Part shown: piece after piece, positions 54,434 to 64,000 of the stretch | How the letters are laid out: each line of letters starts with the position of its first letter | Position numbering within the stretch: position 1 is the stretch's first letter | Translations under genes and position numbers: made by a program | Source: Sclerotiophoma versabilis | Taxonomy: Eukaryota > Ascomycota > Dothideomycetes > Pleosporales > Didymellaceae | Assembly: GCA_012274445.1 (NCBI GenBank) | Contig: JAAROD010000095.1 | Coordinates: forward strand, 1,612,001 to 1,676,000 | Reading direction: 5' to 3' | Length of the DNA: 64,000 bases | Notes under the pieces: model-generated | Database searches by the model: none | What the model was told of the DNA's origin: nothing | Seen by the model: only the letters and a program-made list of their open reading frames with translations

Positions 54434-55228
54434 TCATAGTAGATCGGCCAAAGATGTCGGGACGGCAGAGTCCAAGAAGTAGAAATACGTAAACAAAGAG
54501 GAGCTGACAAAACTAAAGTCAGGATTTACTAACGTGGCTGAGGTACAGCCCAGCTCATGACCCGTACTCTGAGTACAATTAGTTACTATCTGGCTAGTTT
54601 GATGAGGAATACATACACCCCCGCCGCCAGGAAAGCGTAGCATCGGTTTCAATGATACATGAACGCTTTGATTGAGCAGAGCCGATAGTACAACCAACTT
54701 CACCTTGAGATCTTGGTGCAACGGTCGACCCATCTCCTCAGCCGCAATACTGTGAGCACCAGGAGGACATCTGGTTTCATCTGGCCAGAGGCGATGGTAT
54801 GTAAAGGTCATAAGCTTGAAGCGCCGTAGCAGCTCATCGGCCTCTCCCTTATCGTGCTGGCATGCTGTCTGGGCTGACTGCTCGAGGTCTGCCGGATTCA
54901 ATAGGGCTCTGAGTATCTCTTGTTGGGCAGCTGCAAGTTTTGCATTGATTCGGTGCTGCAACTCAACTGTACCAATAGGACTGTCATCAAATCAGTGAAG
55001 TACTGGATGGATGCTCAGGGAAGGGCTATCTGGACAGTAGGGTGGTGTAGTAAGCTGCAAGCTGCTTGCTTCTGTCGCTCTCGAGTGCGCTCTGTGTACG
55101 CAAGAAAGTCTCGGAATGCCTGGAAGGAACCCTAGAAAAGCTGCCTGTATGTCAGATTTTACGTCCCAAGCTATCCCAAGGTCACAGGCTAATTTCTGTC
55201 CCTCCACGAGAAACTCCTTGAATAGCAT
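54434..55228 (-). CDS. hypothetical multi-exon protein, model uncertain
   Basis: Protein-like pieces on the minus strand in order are MLFKEFLVEGQKLACDLGIA (ATG at 55228), AFRDFLAYTERTRERQKQAA, and from about 54961 ELQHRINAKLAAAQQEILR and KLMTFTYHRLWPDETRCPP. A 43-nt intron (donor GTAAAA, acceptor CCTTCCAG) joins the first two well. The join between the second and third pieces is not resolved. The pieces are helical; no family is recognised. The 3' part after GGGGV is probably intron or UTR, so coordinates are approximate. Confidence 0.4.
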
Positions 55229-55896
55229 GAAACTCTCTAGCTACCTTGCGTTCTTAGCGTTTCGTACATTTGGTGCTTTCGTCGACAGCATTTTGATTTG
55301 GGGACAAGTAATTGACCTGAGGTATCAAACTTCGTTCGAGAGAAAGCTCAGCTTTTGTTCTTCCACGTGTACGACCTAATTGATAGCTTACATGTGCGCT
55401 CTTCTAGCGTATAGTCCACATTTGCGCATGCATCGCATACGCACGTATGGAATAGATAAAACACGTTGAGAAACGTTGGCACAGGGGGCGTTAAGCTTCA
55501 TTACGATAGAGAACGATCGGCGATCTTTCCACTTCCTTACCTTTCAAGTGGAAAAGAGGCGTCCAGCTACTATAGCGCACTCACCTGCAAATGACGTTCG
55601 CAAAAAGACTTATCGCGCATTTGGGACCTGTGTATGTTGCCGCTGCCCGTTCATCGAAGCACAGCTCCTTTCACACAAGGAACTCATCGGTCAACCACTC
55701 GCTGCACGACGAATTTTACCCAGTAAGTCAAGAGACCTTTCGATTCAATTCTAATCAATATTGAGACAATACAATCACTAGTTTTTAAGGGGTTTGGCGA
55801 TACGTTGTCAATTTTGTGGAAATGTAACGAGTAGATAAGATATTGCTTTCTACCCAAAAGCGATTTCCGGACGATGCCCTTCAGCATTCTCTCACC
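55229..55896. other. intergenic, no gene seen
   Basis: No coding frame with family resemblance. Possible further 5' exon of the preceding gene around 55246-55290 on the minus strand. Confidence 0.4.
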
Positions 55897-56600
55897 CTAA
55901 AGTGGGGAGAGCTGCCGTGGAAATTCACACGGTAAGTTACGTTGCCTCAGACGGTGCAACTCGTCACAAGAGGCCAAGTCAGACGACAGGACAGTAGGAG
56001 AATACAACGCGCTGTCAATACGAACTCGCTGATTTCTAGCAGTGTCTGACGCCTGCAGCATCTCGATATACACCATCATGTTTTCCAGCACCATGTTCTC
56101 ATCCCGGAAGATCTCTTCTGAATGGCAAGGCATCTCTTTAAACCCATAGGCCCTGTTGAGGGCATCCAATTGTTCGGAAAGATTTTGAGTGCTAAGCTTT
56201 CGTGACACGTTCGTCTGTATGTCGATTTCGGCGAGCTGATCAATCGCCGCCCTCCAGGTGTCGTGCACAGAATAGTGTATGACGTAGAGCAGATTGTGAT
56301 CTGCCTGTGTCCAATTCTTCGCAAGCTCACAAGGGTTTTGAGGAGTGGGGGGTTCGAGGAAGTTATGTTGGTCCCTAGAGCGAGCAGGAGCCTGGCTGTG
56401 ATTTAATTAGCACGGCTTATAGCACCGTACAGTAATAGATACCTAGTTTTAGCAACCCCATCCAGACCGTATGCTGAGGCAATACTGTTCGTTTTGCTAT
56501 AAGGAGCGGGTGAAGGCGGTGGAGCAGGAGGCACATTGGTCGACTGAGTTGTGTCGAAGTCAGGATACATTCGCTGATAAAACTCAAAGTGATCAAACAT
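55897..56600 (-). CDS. hypothetical two-exon protein, 218 aa
   Basis: Exon 1 (56600-56443, MFDHFEFYQRMYPDF) and exon 2 (56395-55897) with a 47-nt intron give 218 residues in one frame. The N-terminal part is Pro-rich (VPPAPPPSPAPYS). The central part has KNWTQADHNLLYVIHYS, like a short MYB/SANT-like helix, and VHDTWRAAIDQLAEIDI. The rest is helical. No confident domain assignment. The protein might bind DNA if the SANT-like segment is real, which is weak inference. No signal peptide. Confidence 0.6.
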
Positions 56601-57037
56601 GGCTTGAAGAAGTTTTATTGTTGGTAACGACTGGGGATTATCGTATCGCGAGGATGAAGTTGAAGTATTCAGTGTGAAGAGGGGTATGAAGGGGCCGTTC
56701 CTGAAAGATAGATACCTTGCGGCACGAACACCTGCATCTGTGCGCATTTGAACCTAGCAAAGCTCACTGATTCCGGTATATGCATGCCGTTATCGCTCTT
56801 TATAGAGAGATCGATGGAGGTTATTAGTATTAGAGTATGGGCAATACTGCCGTGCATATAAATGACATAGATATAACGCCTGCGATAGGGAGTGGCATAG
56901 TGAAAGGATACTATTAATAGCATAAAATAAATACCGCTTTGCCCCGCTCGAACAAAACATCTCTCTCTTGCTCCAGCAGTCGCATTGTGTGGGGAAACAG
57001 TTAAATTTAGGCTGTACTAACGTTATTTACAATACTG

Positions 57038-57442
57038 TTATAAGAAATTCCGTTGAAATTCCTCTAGTACGAGTAGAGCATCGCTCAGTTCGCAATATTC
57101 TGCCAAGCTGTACAATTGCGGCCATTGCTTAGTCGTCCCCTGCTCCTCAGATTGGACAAATGCTTCAACATATCCGCCAGCCTTGCAGCTAAGGATGCTA
57201 AGCACTCTTGGTTTATTTGTAATATGTAGGCCCGAAGGAGTGGTGTTTGTTGCTTCTTGACTTAGGTTTGCGGGGTCTCTTGGTCCCTCTCCTTGCCTCG
57301 TTGCCGCATAACCACCTTTGTGTTTCTTCTCGCAGTGCCAGTCAATAAGGCCTGGGACAGTACGAATCTCTTTGCAATCTTTGTGGTAGCAATAATACTT
57401 CGAGCGAGTGGCTATACAACGTTGAATTGTTAATACAAGCAC
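57038..57442 (-). CDS. partial zinc-finger-like hypothetical
   Basis: The terminal exon of a probable longer gene. The readable protein starts around SKYYCYHKDCKEIRTVPGLI and DWHCEKKHKG, a C2H2-like spacing (C-x4-C...H-x4-H), and continues to EEFQRNFL. An acceptor-like TGTATAG precedes it near 57422. Upstream minus-strand sequence up to about 57779 contains further protein-like pieces (ENGCLEWFWGCIGWRKPWK, LERRPNPSERLSFGYAG), but I could not join them cleanly. Function unknown. Confidence 0.4.
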   Translation of the reverse strand: MLVLTIQRCIATRSKYYCYHKDCKEIRTVPGLIDWHCEKKHKGGYAATRQGEGPRDPANLSQEATNTTPSGLHITNKPRVLSILSCKAGGYVEAFVQSEEQGTTKQWPQLYSLAEYCELSDALLVLEEFQRNFL

Positions 57443-58407
57443 AGCAGACGAGTGGGGCTACACACAGCATATATGGGAGGATTCGCTGCTGCCGGCGACA
57501 GATGCTTTCATGCTCAAGCTTGAGCTCAAGACTGTGGACTGAGAGATGCCAGCATATCCAAAGCTGAGGCGCTCCGACGGATTGGGTCTCCTCTCCAGTG
57601 TGGCTTTCCAGGGTTTCCTCCAACCGATGCATCCCCAAAACCATTCAAGGCAACCATTCTCCTCGTCTTCTGTTTTTTGTGTTCCTGATGCATCAACCTG
57701 ATTCTGTGTGAGTGTTGGATCGATGCGTAACAGGGATAGTGGCACGCACTTTCGCCTTGTAGGTGGAGGACAGAGCCATTGCAGAAACGGGACGTGCAGG
57801 AAGGCAACCGGTGAAGGACGTGAGAGCGGTGAGATGATGGATACAGGACGTCTTAGCCGCGCAGGAAGGGTGCATGATATATCTCAGCCTTCCAACTGAC
57901 GCCAGGCCATCTTACTGGCAAAGATTTAGACCCAGAGATACCGCTAGTATCTGGGAGGGGGCTCAAGTCAGCACATCTCCGTTAGTCTGGCTGGGCTTCG
58001 AACGCCATCCGTCTAAGCCAAAGCAATCCTATTCGTGCACAAGTGGGTCGCATTATGGAGACGCTTCGTTAACCAACCGCGTCCCGAGATTAGTATGACA
58101 TACTTAGTATTAAACAATACGTCGATCAAAGCCATGCAGGGTGGTACCACAGGTTAGGTATGGTGATGAAGCGATCAGCAAATGCGGCAAGGTCGCTTAG
58201 TGAGGCATTTGATGCATCAGAAGGGAGGTTACGCGGCCCGAGCCTCCAGAGACGACGTTGTGAACACTCGTAGTGTGGGTAGAAGAGATTCTGTGCATTT
58301 CGTATGAACCAAGTTTAGTGCAAGTAGGAACAATCTATTGAACACTGCATAGATAGGATGCAACGTGAACTTGTGGCATAACAAAGAAACGACAGCAACC
58401 GTATGTA
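57443..58407. other. possible 5' exons of the zinc-finger gene, otherwise non-coding
   Basis: 57458-57779 (minus) has protein-like pieces but no clean gene model. 57800-58407 shows nothing recognisable. Confidence 0.35.
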
Positions 58408-58875
58408 TTATCTTATGCTCTGATAATTGCATCTAAATGAATACGCGTGTTCCAAAACTCCATTCCAAAATGACACTGACAAAGGGTCAATCCAGTCCTG
58501 CCGCACCTCTGGAAACATGTTATTCCCGCACTGCGCATCCGCCGAAGATTTGACACTCAAGTCGGAATCCATCCGTAGATCAGGTACAGTGGTTAGTATC
58601 GTCGAAGAGGTGATTGTCGGTCTGAACGACGATTGCATGTCCCGCCACTTCAACTTTTCTTCCCACCCAGTACACTCGAGAAACGATTCTCTGCACTTCT
58701 GACAAGGAAATCGCGCCCCACACATGAATTCCATACCGTAAGAGCGGTCACAAGCCTCTCTCAGCCGCCGTCTTTTCAGTTGCTCTGTCAGAGGTAATTT
58801 GGCAGACTCCATATCGGGAAAGTGGCCGCCGCCACCTTGGATGTCTTCGATTAGGAGTTGATGATCGCCTCTCAT
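58408..58875 (-). CDS. Zn2Cys6-like protein with a lost zinc ligand, 155 aa
   Basis: ATG at 58875. After LTEQLKRRRLREA comes CDRSYGMEFMCGARFPCQKC plus RESFLEC. This follows the Zn2Cys6 spacing exactly (C-x2-[S]-x6-C-x5-C-x2-C-x6-C), but the second Cys is Ser and the basic residues of the first half are missing. The cluster is therefore probably non-functional for DNA binding, and the protein is short for a regulator. It may be a decaying transcription factor or a repurposed truncated form. Close to 58948-60255 on the same strand. Confidence 0.55.
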   Translation of the reverse strand: MRGDHQLLIEDIQGGGGHFPDMESAKLPLTEQLKRRRLREACDRSYGMEFMCGARFPCQKCRESFLECTGWEEKLKWRDMQSSFRPTITSSTILTTVPDLRMDSDLSVKSSADAQCGNNMFPEVRQDWIDPLSVSFWNGVLEHAYSFRCNYQSIR

Positions 58876-58947
58876 AGAGTTTTGAGTTGCAGCAGCTCTA
58901 GCTTTGTTTGTTTTGTTTTCCTGTTGTTTCTATATACCATGTCAGCT

Positions 58948-60255
58948 CTAAAATAGTCTTGTTAGGTGTACTGACTTGTACCGAAGGCATTGATAAAGAT
59001 ACCAACACGCAACCCAATTCTCTTCGATACCATTGTTCCACCACCTGCCCTTTTTGTAGTAAGGTTTTGTCTTCACAGAAGCCTTATTGACCATCCCTAT
59101 GGTTGCTTCGTGCTTAATTCCCACCAAAAGATCTTTCCAAGATGGATTGTTGAGGGTTTGACATGTCAAGTCTCGCACTTTGTGGGCCTCCGCCTATGAT
59201 CGTATTCTACGTCAGTAAACAACTACTAAACGGTGACTCAGTCCCTTACAAGGAGTAGGCAATGTGTTTGGTCGTCCAGCTCGAGGTAAGCCATCATCTT
59301 TGCTTTGGGTGTGGTTAGAGGAAGTGGAGGAAGGTTTCCTATCTGGGTTGTTGGCGCATAAATGATGTCTTTTTGGTCAAGCATAGCGGACGTTGGCGAG
59401 AATGTCGGCTGTATAAGGGCGGGTCCAGAGCTAGGTTTGTAGGTATGTGCAGTGCGCGGGCGCTTCGGCTCAGAAGCTTTAGCCGCATAATTATCCCGCT
59501 CACTATCATTTCGTCGCCGATTTCGCATTATCGCCCCAAGGCTCTCTTCTCTTGCTTCTGTTATAGTTGTCAACGTTGACGGCGAAGAAATGGCCGATGT
59601 AGTGCTGGATGAACGATCCAAGGTGTCCTGGAAGGGTCAGTCATATCTTAAGGCTACCGATGGACGTATTGGTGGCACGTACTTGACAATCCTTGTGAAC
59701 CAGATTGGTGTTCCATCTTGGCCAGAGTCTATGTCGATCAGTAAGAGTTTTGGAACATATTTTGCCTATGCATACCTGTTCAAGAGCGATTCCAGGCGAT
59801 CATCCACACTTAAAGGGATGAGCTTTATGCGTTGGCATAGATGTCTGCACTGACTTGGGGACGTCACACACACGCCTGCCACAATACGACCGCATTTCTC
59901 CACCAGGGATAAGGGAAGAAACGCGGAGTAATCAAAGTCATCTCTTAGGACGGGGCAAAAGTTGATGTGTACACAGGGCTGGCCTGAGGTAGTCCATGCT
60001 GCGGTGTTCACTATCGTGTCTCTTTCCACTTCAGATATGGCGCCTGCGTCAATAGCCTGGACCTGCAGTTTCATAAGCTGCTTTGAGTCTTCGTCCGAGA
60101 ACTGCTCTGGCACAATGATTGTATATCCATTGTACTTCGGGTATTCAATAAACTCTACAACAGCGTTCGCAGCCTGTCTTTGGGATCAGCAGTAATAAAA
60201 ACAGTGCTTAGTCACATACAGCCGCGTTGGCAGAAGGTGCTGCAGCTTGAGCCAT
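58948..60255 (-). CDS. five-exon hypothetical protein, 367 aa
   Basis: Exons 60255-60220, 60173-59776, 59728-59683, 59627-59250 and 59193-58948 (introns of 46, 47, 55 and 56 nt) close in one frame of 367 residues. The start is MAQAAAPSANAAAANAVVEF, then IEYPKYNGYTIIVPEQFSDE, an N-terminal helical/beta region. The middle is Ser/Thr-rich and basic (EPKRPRTAHTYKPSS), and the C-terminal part (AEAHKVRDLTCQTLNNPSW, KPYYKKGRWWNNGIEENW) is again compact. No family is recognised. The last exon may be trimmed further by another intron near RYKSV. No signal peptide or membrane segment. Confidence 0.6.
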
Positions 60256-60838
60256 CTGAAAGTGAATGTCGAGGAGGAAGGCAACTAGTGAAGGACGCAG
60301 AAGCAGTGAGATGAAACTTGAAGGACTTCTCAGCCTTGTGTGAAGCATGATATAACATGAACAATGGCCGATCTAAAACGAGCAGCAAAAGCACGTACAA
60401 CTCGAAAAGGGCACGCCTGTTGGGATGGCTAGTCTCTCGCAAAATGACCTTGTCCACGCACGACTTTGCAACCACCGTAGTAGTCTGGGATCACAACATT
60501 CATACGAATTTCACGATCGGCGTCAAAACGCCCGCTGCTGTACTCGGTCAGTTCCTATTTACGCGACTCCACATAACATTGTTTGGAAAGAAGGGGCGAG
60601 TATAGCGTTAAGCGATCCAATAGGAAATGCTATTTAGCCGCCTGTAGCTTGCGCAACAAACCCACTTTGGGACATTTAAACTAGGGATAACTGGTTCGTA
60701 CCTTGGCATATGAGGATCGGTGCTGAAAGTAGTTTAAGCAAAACTCCGGGTCTTGGAGCTGTGCTCTAAACTATTCAGAGATGCCGTTTCGCAACGGCAC
60801 TGGCGAACCTCAACGCCCCCCTTCTGCGAAGACCGAAA
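60256..60838. other. intergenic, divergent promoters
   Basis: Separates two divergently transcribed hypothetical genes. No other feature recognised. Confidence 0.5.
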
Positions 60839-62484
60839 ATGAGCTTTCCTACTCAGAACGACTTAGTAAAAGCATTGAATCGATGCAAACCATCCCATGT
60901 CATCGAGAACGAAGTGAGTATAACCTTGCGAGGCAGTGTTATTTGGTAAATTAATAGCGTTAAGGTTCTGTTTGCATGTTTCCGTCAATTCGTACGAAAA
61001 GGAAGTTTACTTGAGTGGTGTAAATTTCTTCCAGAAGAAACCAGCGCTCACGACGTATTTCAAGTCGTCCAAGAACTCCGGAATTCGACCGACGACGCTA
61101 GTGTAGCTTTAACACCCCCATACCAGCCACAAAATACTCCTAAGCCGACACACCAGCCACAGAACGTTCCCAACCCACATGAAACGTACTTCCAACGTAT
61201 CTCGAATAATACAAGGTCACAAAGACTGAGTAGGATCGCTCTACGCACTGCTGACACTAATTCGACGCAAAAACTTGATTTACTCAAGTCTACTAAACGC
61301 TCTACTTCGACGGATCCGATTGCACAAGCACAGGCGATATACCAAGAGATACATAAGCACTCAAATCAAGCTGGTTCATGGTACCGCCTTCAACTTATCT
61401 TATTCGGTCATTCAATCGATCAATGTGCAGCATCATCGGACTTACCGCTCAAAAAAGGCCAGAAGGGCAAAACATATGCGTTTGAGGCGGTAGCTAAGGC
61501 ACACAAAACGACAAAGGACGCTGTCACAAAGATGTACCTCCACTCTTCTGTGTATCTCGAACTTGCAGAACAGGGAGGTCCAGGCTTTTTGCTTTCAATA
61601 GCTGGGACGAAGTCAGAGTAAGTACAGAGCCGCCTGATTTTCATTGCTGTCTAACGTGTCGCAGCACAGAAAGTCTTCCGAAAGAGGATATTCAGCTGCT
61701 GTGCAATTACTTCAGGGAGCACTTACCAGATCTTGAAAGACGATCTAGGGCTCTTGATTTTGAAGTAACGGAATACCTTACCAACCAGCTTCTCGCCCAG
61801 AACATGAACGTGGTAGAAATCGTTCAAAAACGCACCCGCTTAACAAAGCTAGTTTGCCGTTACGTGAATACCAGCTTACTTGTCCAAGATGGCAAGATAC
61901 TGCCAAACCTCGCCAGCTTGGGCAGCAGCAAACATCTCAGGCGCACTCGTTCGCAATCACCAGCTAGACTTAGGTCTGGAATTGATGTCAGACCACCCTC
62001 CCATACTATGCCTTCTGACCCGCAAGGACCTATACCCTTCTATCAAGCTCTACAAAGCCATAAACCATATCATGCTGCGGAGACATATACTAACACCGCC
62101 AAACGACGAAGAGTCTCCGGAAATGAAGGCCTACAAACTCTGGCGGTATGCTCAACCCCAATCCAAGAGAACAATGGGAGTACAACCCAAGCAGAGGGCC
62201 AGCACTTCTTAATGGACATCTCCATTCATCCGGAGCAGCAGCACAACTCTCCATCAGCTTTCGAAGAGGTAGGCGGTATAGAGCACTGGAGAGTTAGCCC
62301 AAATTCCCATGTGGCGACCCACGGAGACCTCCTACCAAATCTAGAAGAAGTAGAGGTAAGCCAATGGCCCACAACATCGTCTGCAGATCGAGCTGACCAT
62401 GGGAAGGATACGACTTTGCCTTCTTATGGACTGTCAGATCTGTTCGGACATGATCAAACAAGCTATTGTTTCGGTGCAATTTGA
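60839..62484 (+). CDS. three-exon hypothetical protein, 515 aa
   Basis: The ATG at 60839 (MSFPTQNDLVKALNR) is chosen over an upstream ATG because only this frame splices cleanly. Exons 60839-60913, 60965-61617 and 61665-62484 with 51- and 47-nt introns give 515 residues. The N-terminal 60 residues are helical (ENEVLFACFRQFVRKGSLLE, WCKFLPEETSA). The middle shows compact helices (QEIHKHSNQAGSWYRLQLIL, FEAVAKAHKTTKDAVTKMYL, LLCNYFREHLPDLERRSRAL). The last 200 residues are low-complexity, with a basic KRRR patch suggesting a nuclear location. No family is recognised. Ends 44 bp from the stop of the convergent gene at 62529-63207. Confidence 0.6.
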
Positions 62485-62528
62485 ATTGAATTCAGCTACA
62501 GGCACAAGCTGTCTTTTACTAGCCCAGG

Positions 62529-63207
62529 TTATGCTACTTCGACTTTGGATGTGAGACGGGGAACGAGGAGAAAAGGAACTAGTTGCGGTACCATCTCCAA
62601 ACGGACGTTCTGTAGTACCAGGCAAAGCGAGTCTGGCTGCAGTGATACCTCGCCTTTCATACTGGGAATCGTAAGATTCTGTGTAAAGACCTTCGCATTC
62701 AAGTCTGTAACGCTGACAGTTTTGAACGTGGGATCCATCTCGAGGATGCGACGAATGATTGCTTCATGTGTTTCCGTGTCTATAGGGAAGCGTTGAAGGA
62801 GAAATATTTCATCATCACTTGTGTGAAGTCTGGCCTTGTGAAGGAGTAGCACTGCGGCTCGGGGGTATGCGTTCTCATTCGGCTTCGGCTCTCGAATCAC
62901 TGCGCCTGTTTTCGCTACAGTGTCTTTATAGTCCTGAAGCGTTGTCATTGTTTGCAGTAATAAAATGTGACTGTCTACTTACGCTGTTGAGGATAGCGGT
63001 GCGAAGACACTCAAATTCCGAGGTCCACCTATACGCAAAAACCCCAGGTTTTAGCTTAGTTATGCCCTGTAGATGTAATTGAGTTCCCAAGAGTGGTGCG
63101 ATCTCCTGAAGATGATTTTGTAAAGCTGATGTTGTTGCAAGATTTGCGAGTAATGGCACTTCAACGTCTGCTTCAGTAGATTGTTCGCCGTTTTTGTAGG
63201 GAGACAT
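62529..63207 (-). CDS. NUDIX-like hypothetical protein, 209 aa
   Basis: Exon 1 (63207-62983, MSPYKNGEQSTEADVEVPLL) and exon 2 (62933-62529) with a 49-nt intron give 209 residues. The middle has beta-rich segments (AAVLLLHKARLHTSDDEIFLLQRF) and a helix (THEAIIRRILEMDPTFKTV) in the order seen in NUDIX folds. The GX5EX7REUXEE box itself is not present, so catalysis is unlikely if the fold is right. The resemblance is weak and may be coincidence. The C-terminus is hydrophobic-mixed (MVPQLVPFLLVPRL). No signal peptide. Confidence 0.5.
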
Positions 63208-63621
63208 CTTTTCAGTACATGAAAGTGCAACTGGCGAATTTTTATGTGAAAGTGTAGCCGGCGATGTCTTATACCAAAAACAAGACTTTATGTTAGGTGC
63301 ACTACTATGTGGGAAATGGCCGTGCACGTCGGGAGCCGACCTTGCTCCGGACGCTTGGCACCAATGACCGCTGATAGTTGCGCAAATAATGTCGCTGGGA
63401 ACACTGAAGCCGCTCATCACATGCATGTCCGATCCGCCACTCTTTCAGTTTTTCACCATCACGTGCACAGCCAATATATGCTCAAGTGACTGAGTAATCT
63501 CAAGATTCATTCTTTCTATCACTGTTGCATGACCACCTGATACTGGCCCAGCTAACAAGAGATAGCACTGTACGCCTCGATAATAACACTGTCCCGAACT
63601 CGATCATGTGTGGAACTTATA
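63208..63621. other. intergenic, no gene seen
   Basis: Possible promoter of 62529-63207. The frame upstream of that gene's ATG is open to 63426 but looks non-coding. Confidence 0.4.
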
Positions 63622-63858
63622 CTATGTACCATTTGTTACACACTTGTCGCTACCTGTCGGGCGCGTCTGAGTACTGTCGCTTCGTAATCCTAAGTCTGCC
63701 GTTGTATAGGAAGGACGAATGCTGTGAGCTCCATTTGCGGGCTGGCCGCGACTATTAAGAGCGGTGGGCTGCTGTGAGGGAGCGGGCTGCTGTGACGGAG
63801 CGGGCTGCCTCGCTGAAGGATTTGTGATTTGTCGGCCTGGCTCTTGAGAGTTGGACAT
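63622..63858 (-). CDS. first exon of a hypothetical protein, Gln/Pro-rich
   Basis: The ATG at 63858 begins MSNSQEPGRQITNPSARQP, followed by a short repeated PAPSQQ unit. A GTAGCG donor-like site lies about 65 codons in, so the last residues may be intronic and further exons may lie to the left, but none could be joined. Function unknown. Confidence 0.35.
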   Translation of the reverse strand: MSNSQEPGRQITNPSARQPAPSQQPAPSQQPTALNSRGQPANGAHSIRPSYTTADLGLRSDSTQTRPTGSDKCVTNGT

Positions 63859-64000
63859 AGTGACTAAACAAAGACTGCTGTGGAAGTTAGTTTGTGCTCA
63901 AAGGAACTAACGACTGCTCTAACGACTGCTCTAAATCTACTATCTGTTCCTATCAAGGAAAAGCTGAGTGCGGTCGCTTGATGTGGTGCCACAGCGGGGG

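Larger units (their letters stand above)
3828..64000 (+). mobile_element. putative Starship giant transposon (left part, right end not seen)
   Basis: Starships are fungal giant transposons moved by a DUF3435 tyrosine recombinase encoded at the 5' end and transcribed inwards. The sequence shows that arrangement: an intact captain at 3828-6491 on the plus strand, then NLR, patatin-like phospholipase, DUF3723 and ferric reductase genes, the four accessory classes repeatedly associated with Starships. The start given is the captain ATG, since the true left border is upstream (1641-3827). The right border was not recognised, and the end given is only the window end, so genes beyond roughly 33 kb may be cargo or flank. 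The presence of a Starship is well supported; its extent is not. Confidence 0.65.

Noticed and set aside
62529..63207. Confident NUDIX hydrolase
   Set aside because: The order of beta and helix segments is reminiscent, but the diagnostic NUDIX box is absent, so only a weak resemblance is noted.

Overview
This is nuclear DNA of a filamentous ascomycete, most likely a dothideomycete or Pleosporales-type fungus. The evidence is short introns (mostly 44-58 nt) with GT...AG borders, fungus-specific families (Zn2Cys6 regulators, NACHT-WD40 NLRs, FunK1 kinase, DUF3435, DUF3723) and a Fot1/Pogo transposon. No tRNA, rRNA or CRISPR was seen. Coding exons were joined by eye from splice signals, and most joins close in frame over the whole gene.

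The main reading is that most of the window is the 5' part of a Starship giant transposon. At 3828-6491 a four-exon gene encodes an apparently intact 838-residue DUF3435 tyrosine recombinase (the 'captain') with a C-terminal zinc-finger region. It is the first clear gene at the left and points into the cargo. Downstream lie all four classic Starship accessory families: an NLR (9691-13357), a patatin-like phospholipase (23682-26848), a DUF3723 protein (27054-30184) and a ferric reductase (31421-33122). The last three are consecutive apart from a MADS-box-like gene. The left border should lie in the gene-poor, AT-rich stretch 1641-3827. The right border was not found and may be outside the window.

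Nested inside is a second mobile unit. A Pogo/Fot1-type transposon (9044-15848) has 41-bp terminal inverted repeats and TA target duplications. Besides its own DDE transposase it encloses the whole 1185-residue NACHT-WD40 NLR gene, so the immune-type receptor appears to ride inside a cut-and-paste element that itself sits in the Starship.

From 33 kb on, the window holds a mosaic of short and long cargo-like genes. These include coiled-coil proteins, a paralogous pair sharing an LSQILEWEIW core (16256-16630 and 36478-36936), a decayed kinase, a convergent pair of secreted proteins (a small signal-peptide protein and a cupredoxin-like protein), an 843-residue orphan, an AflR-like Zn2Cys6 regulator, a TPR fragment of an NLR, a Zn2Cys6-hexapeptide transferase fusion, a FunK1 kinase and several multi-exon orphans. 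Intergenic stretches of 0.4-2 kb carry no gene I can support. Gene 942-1640 is probably flanking host DNA.
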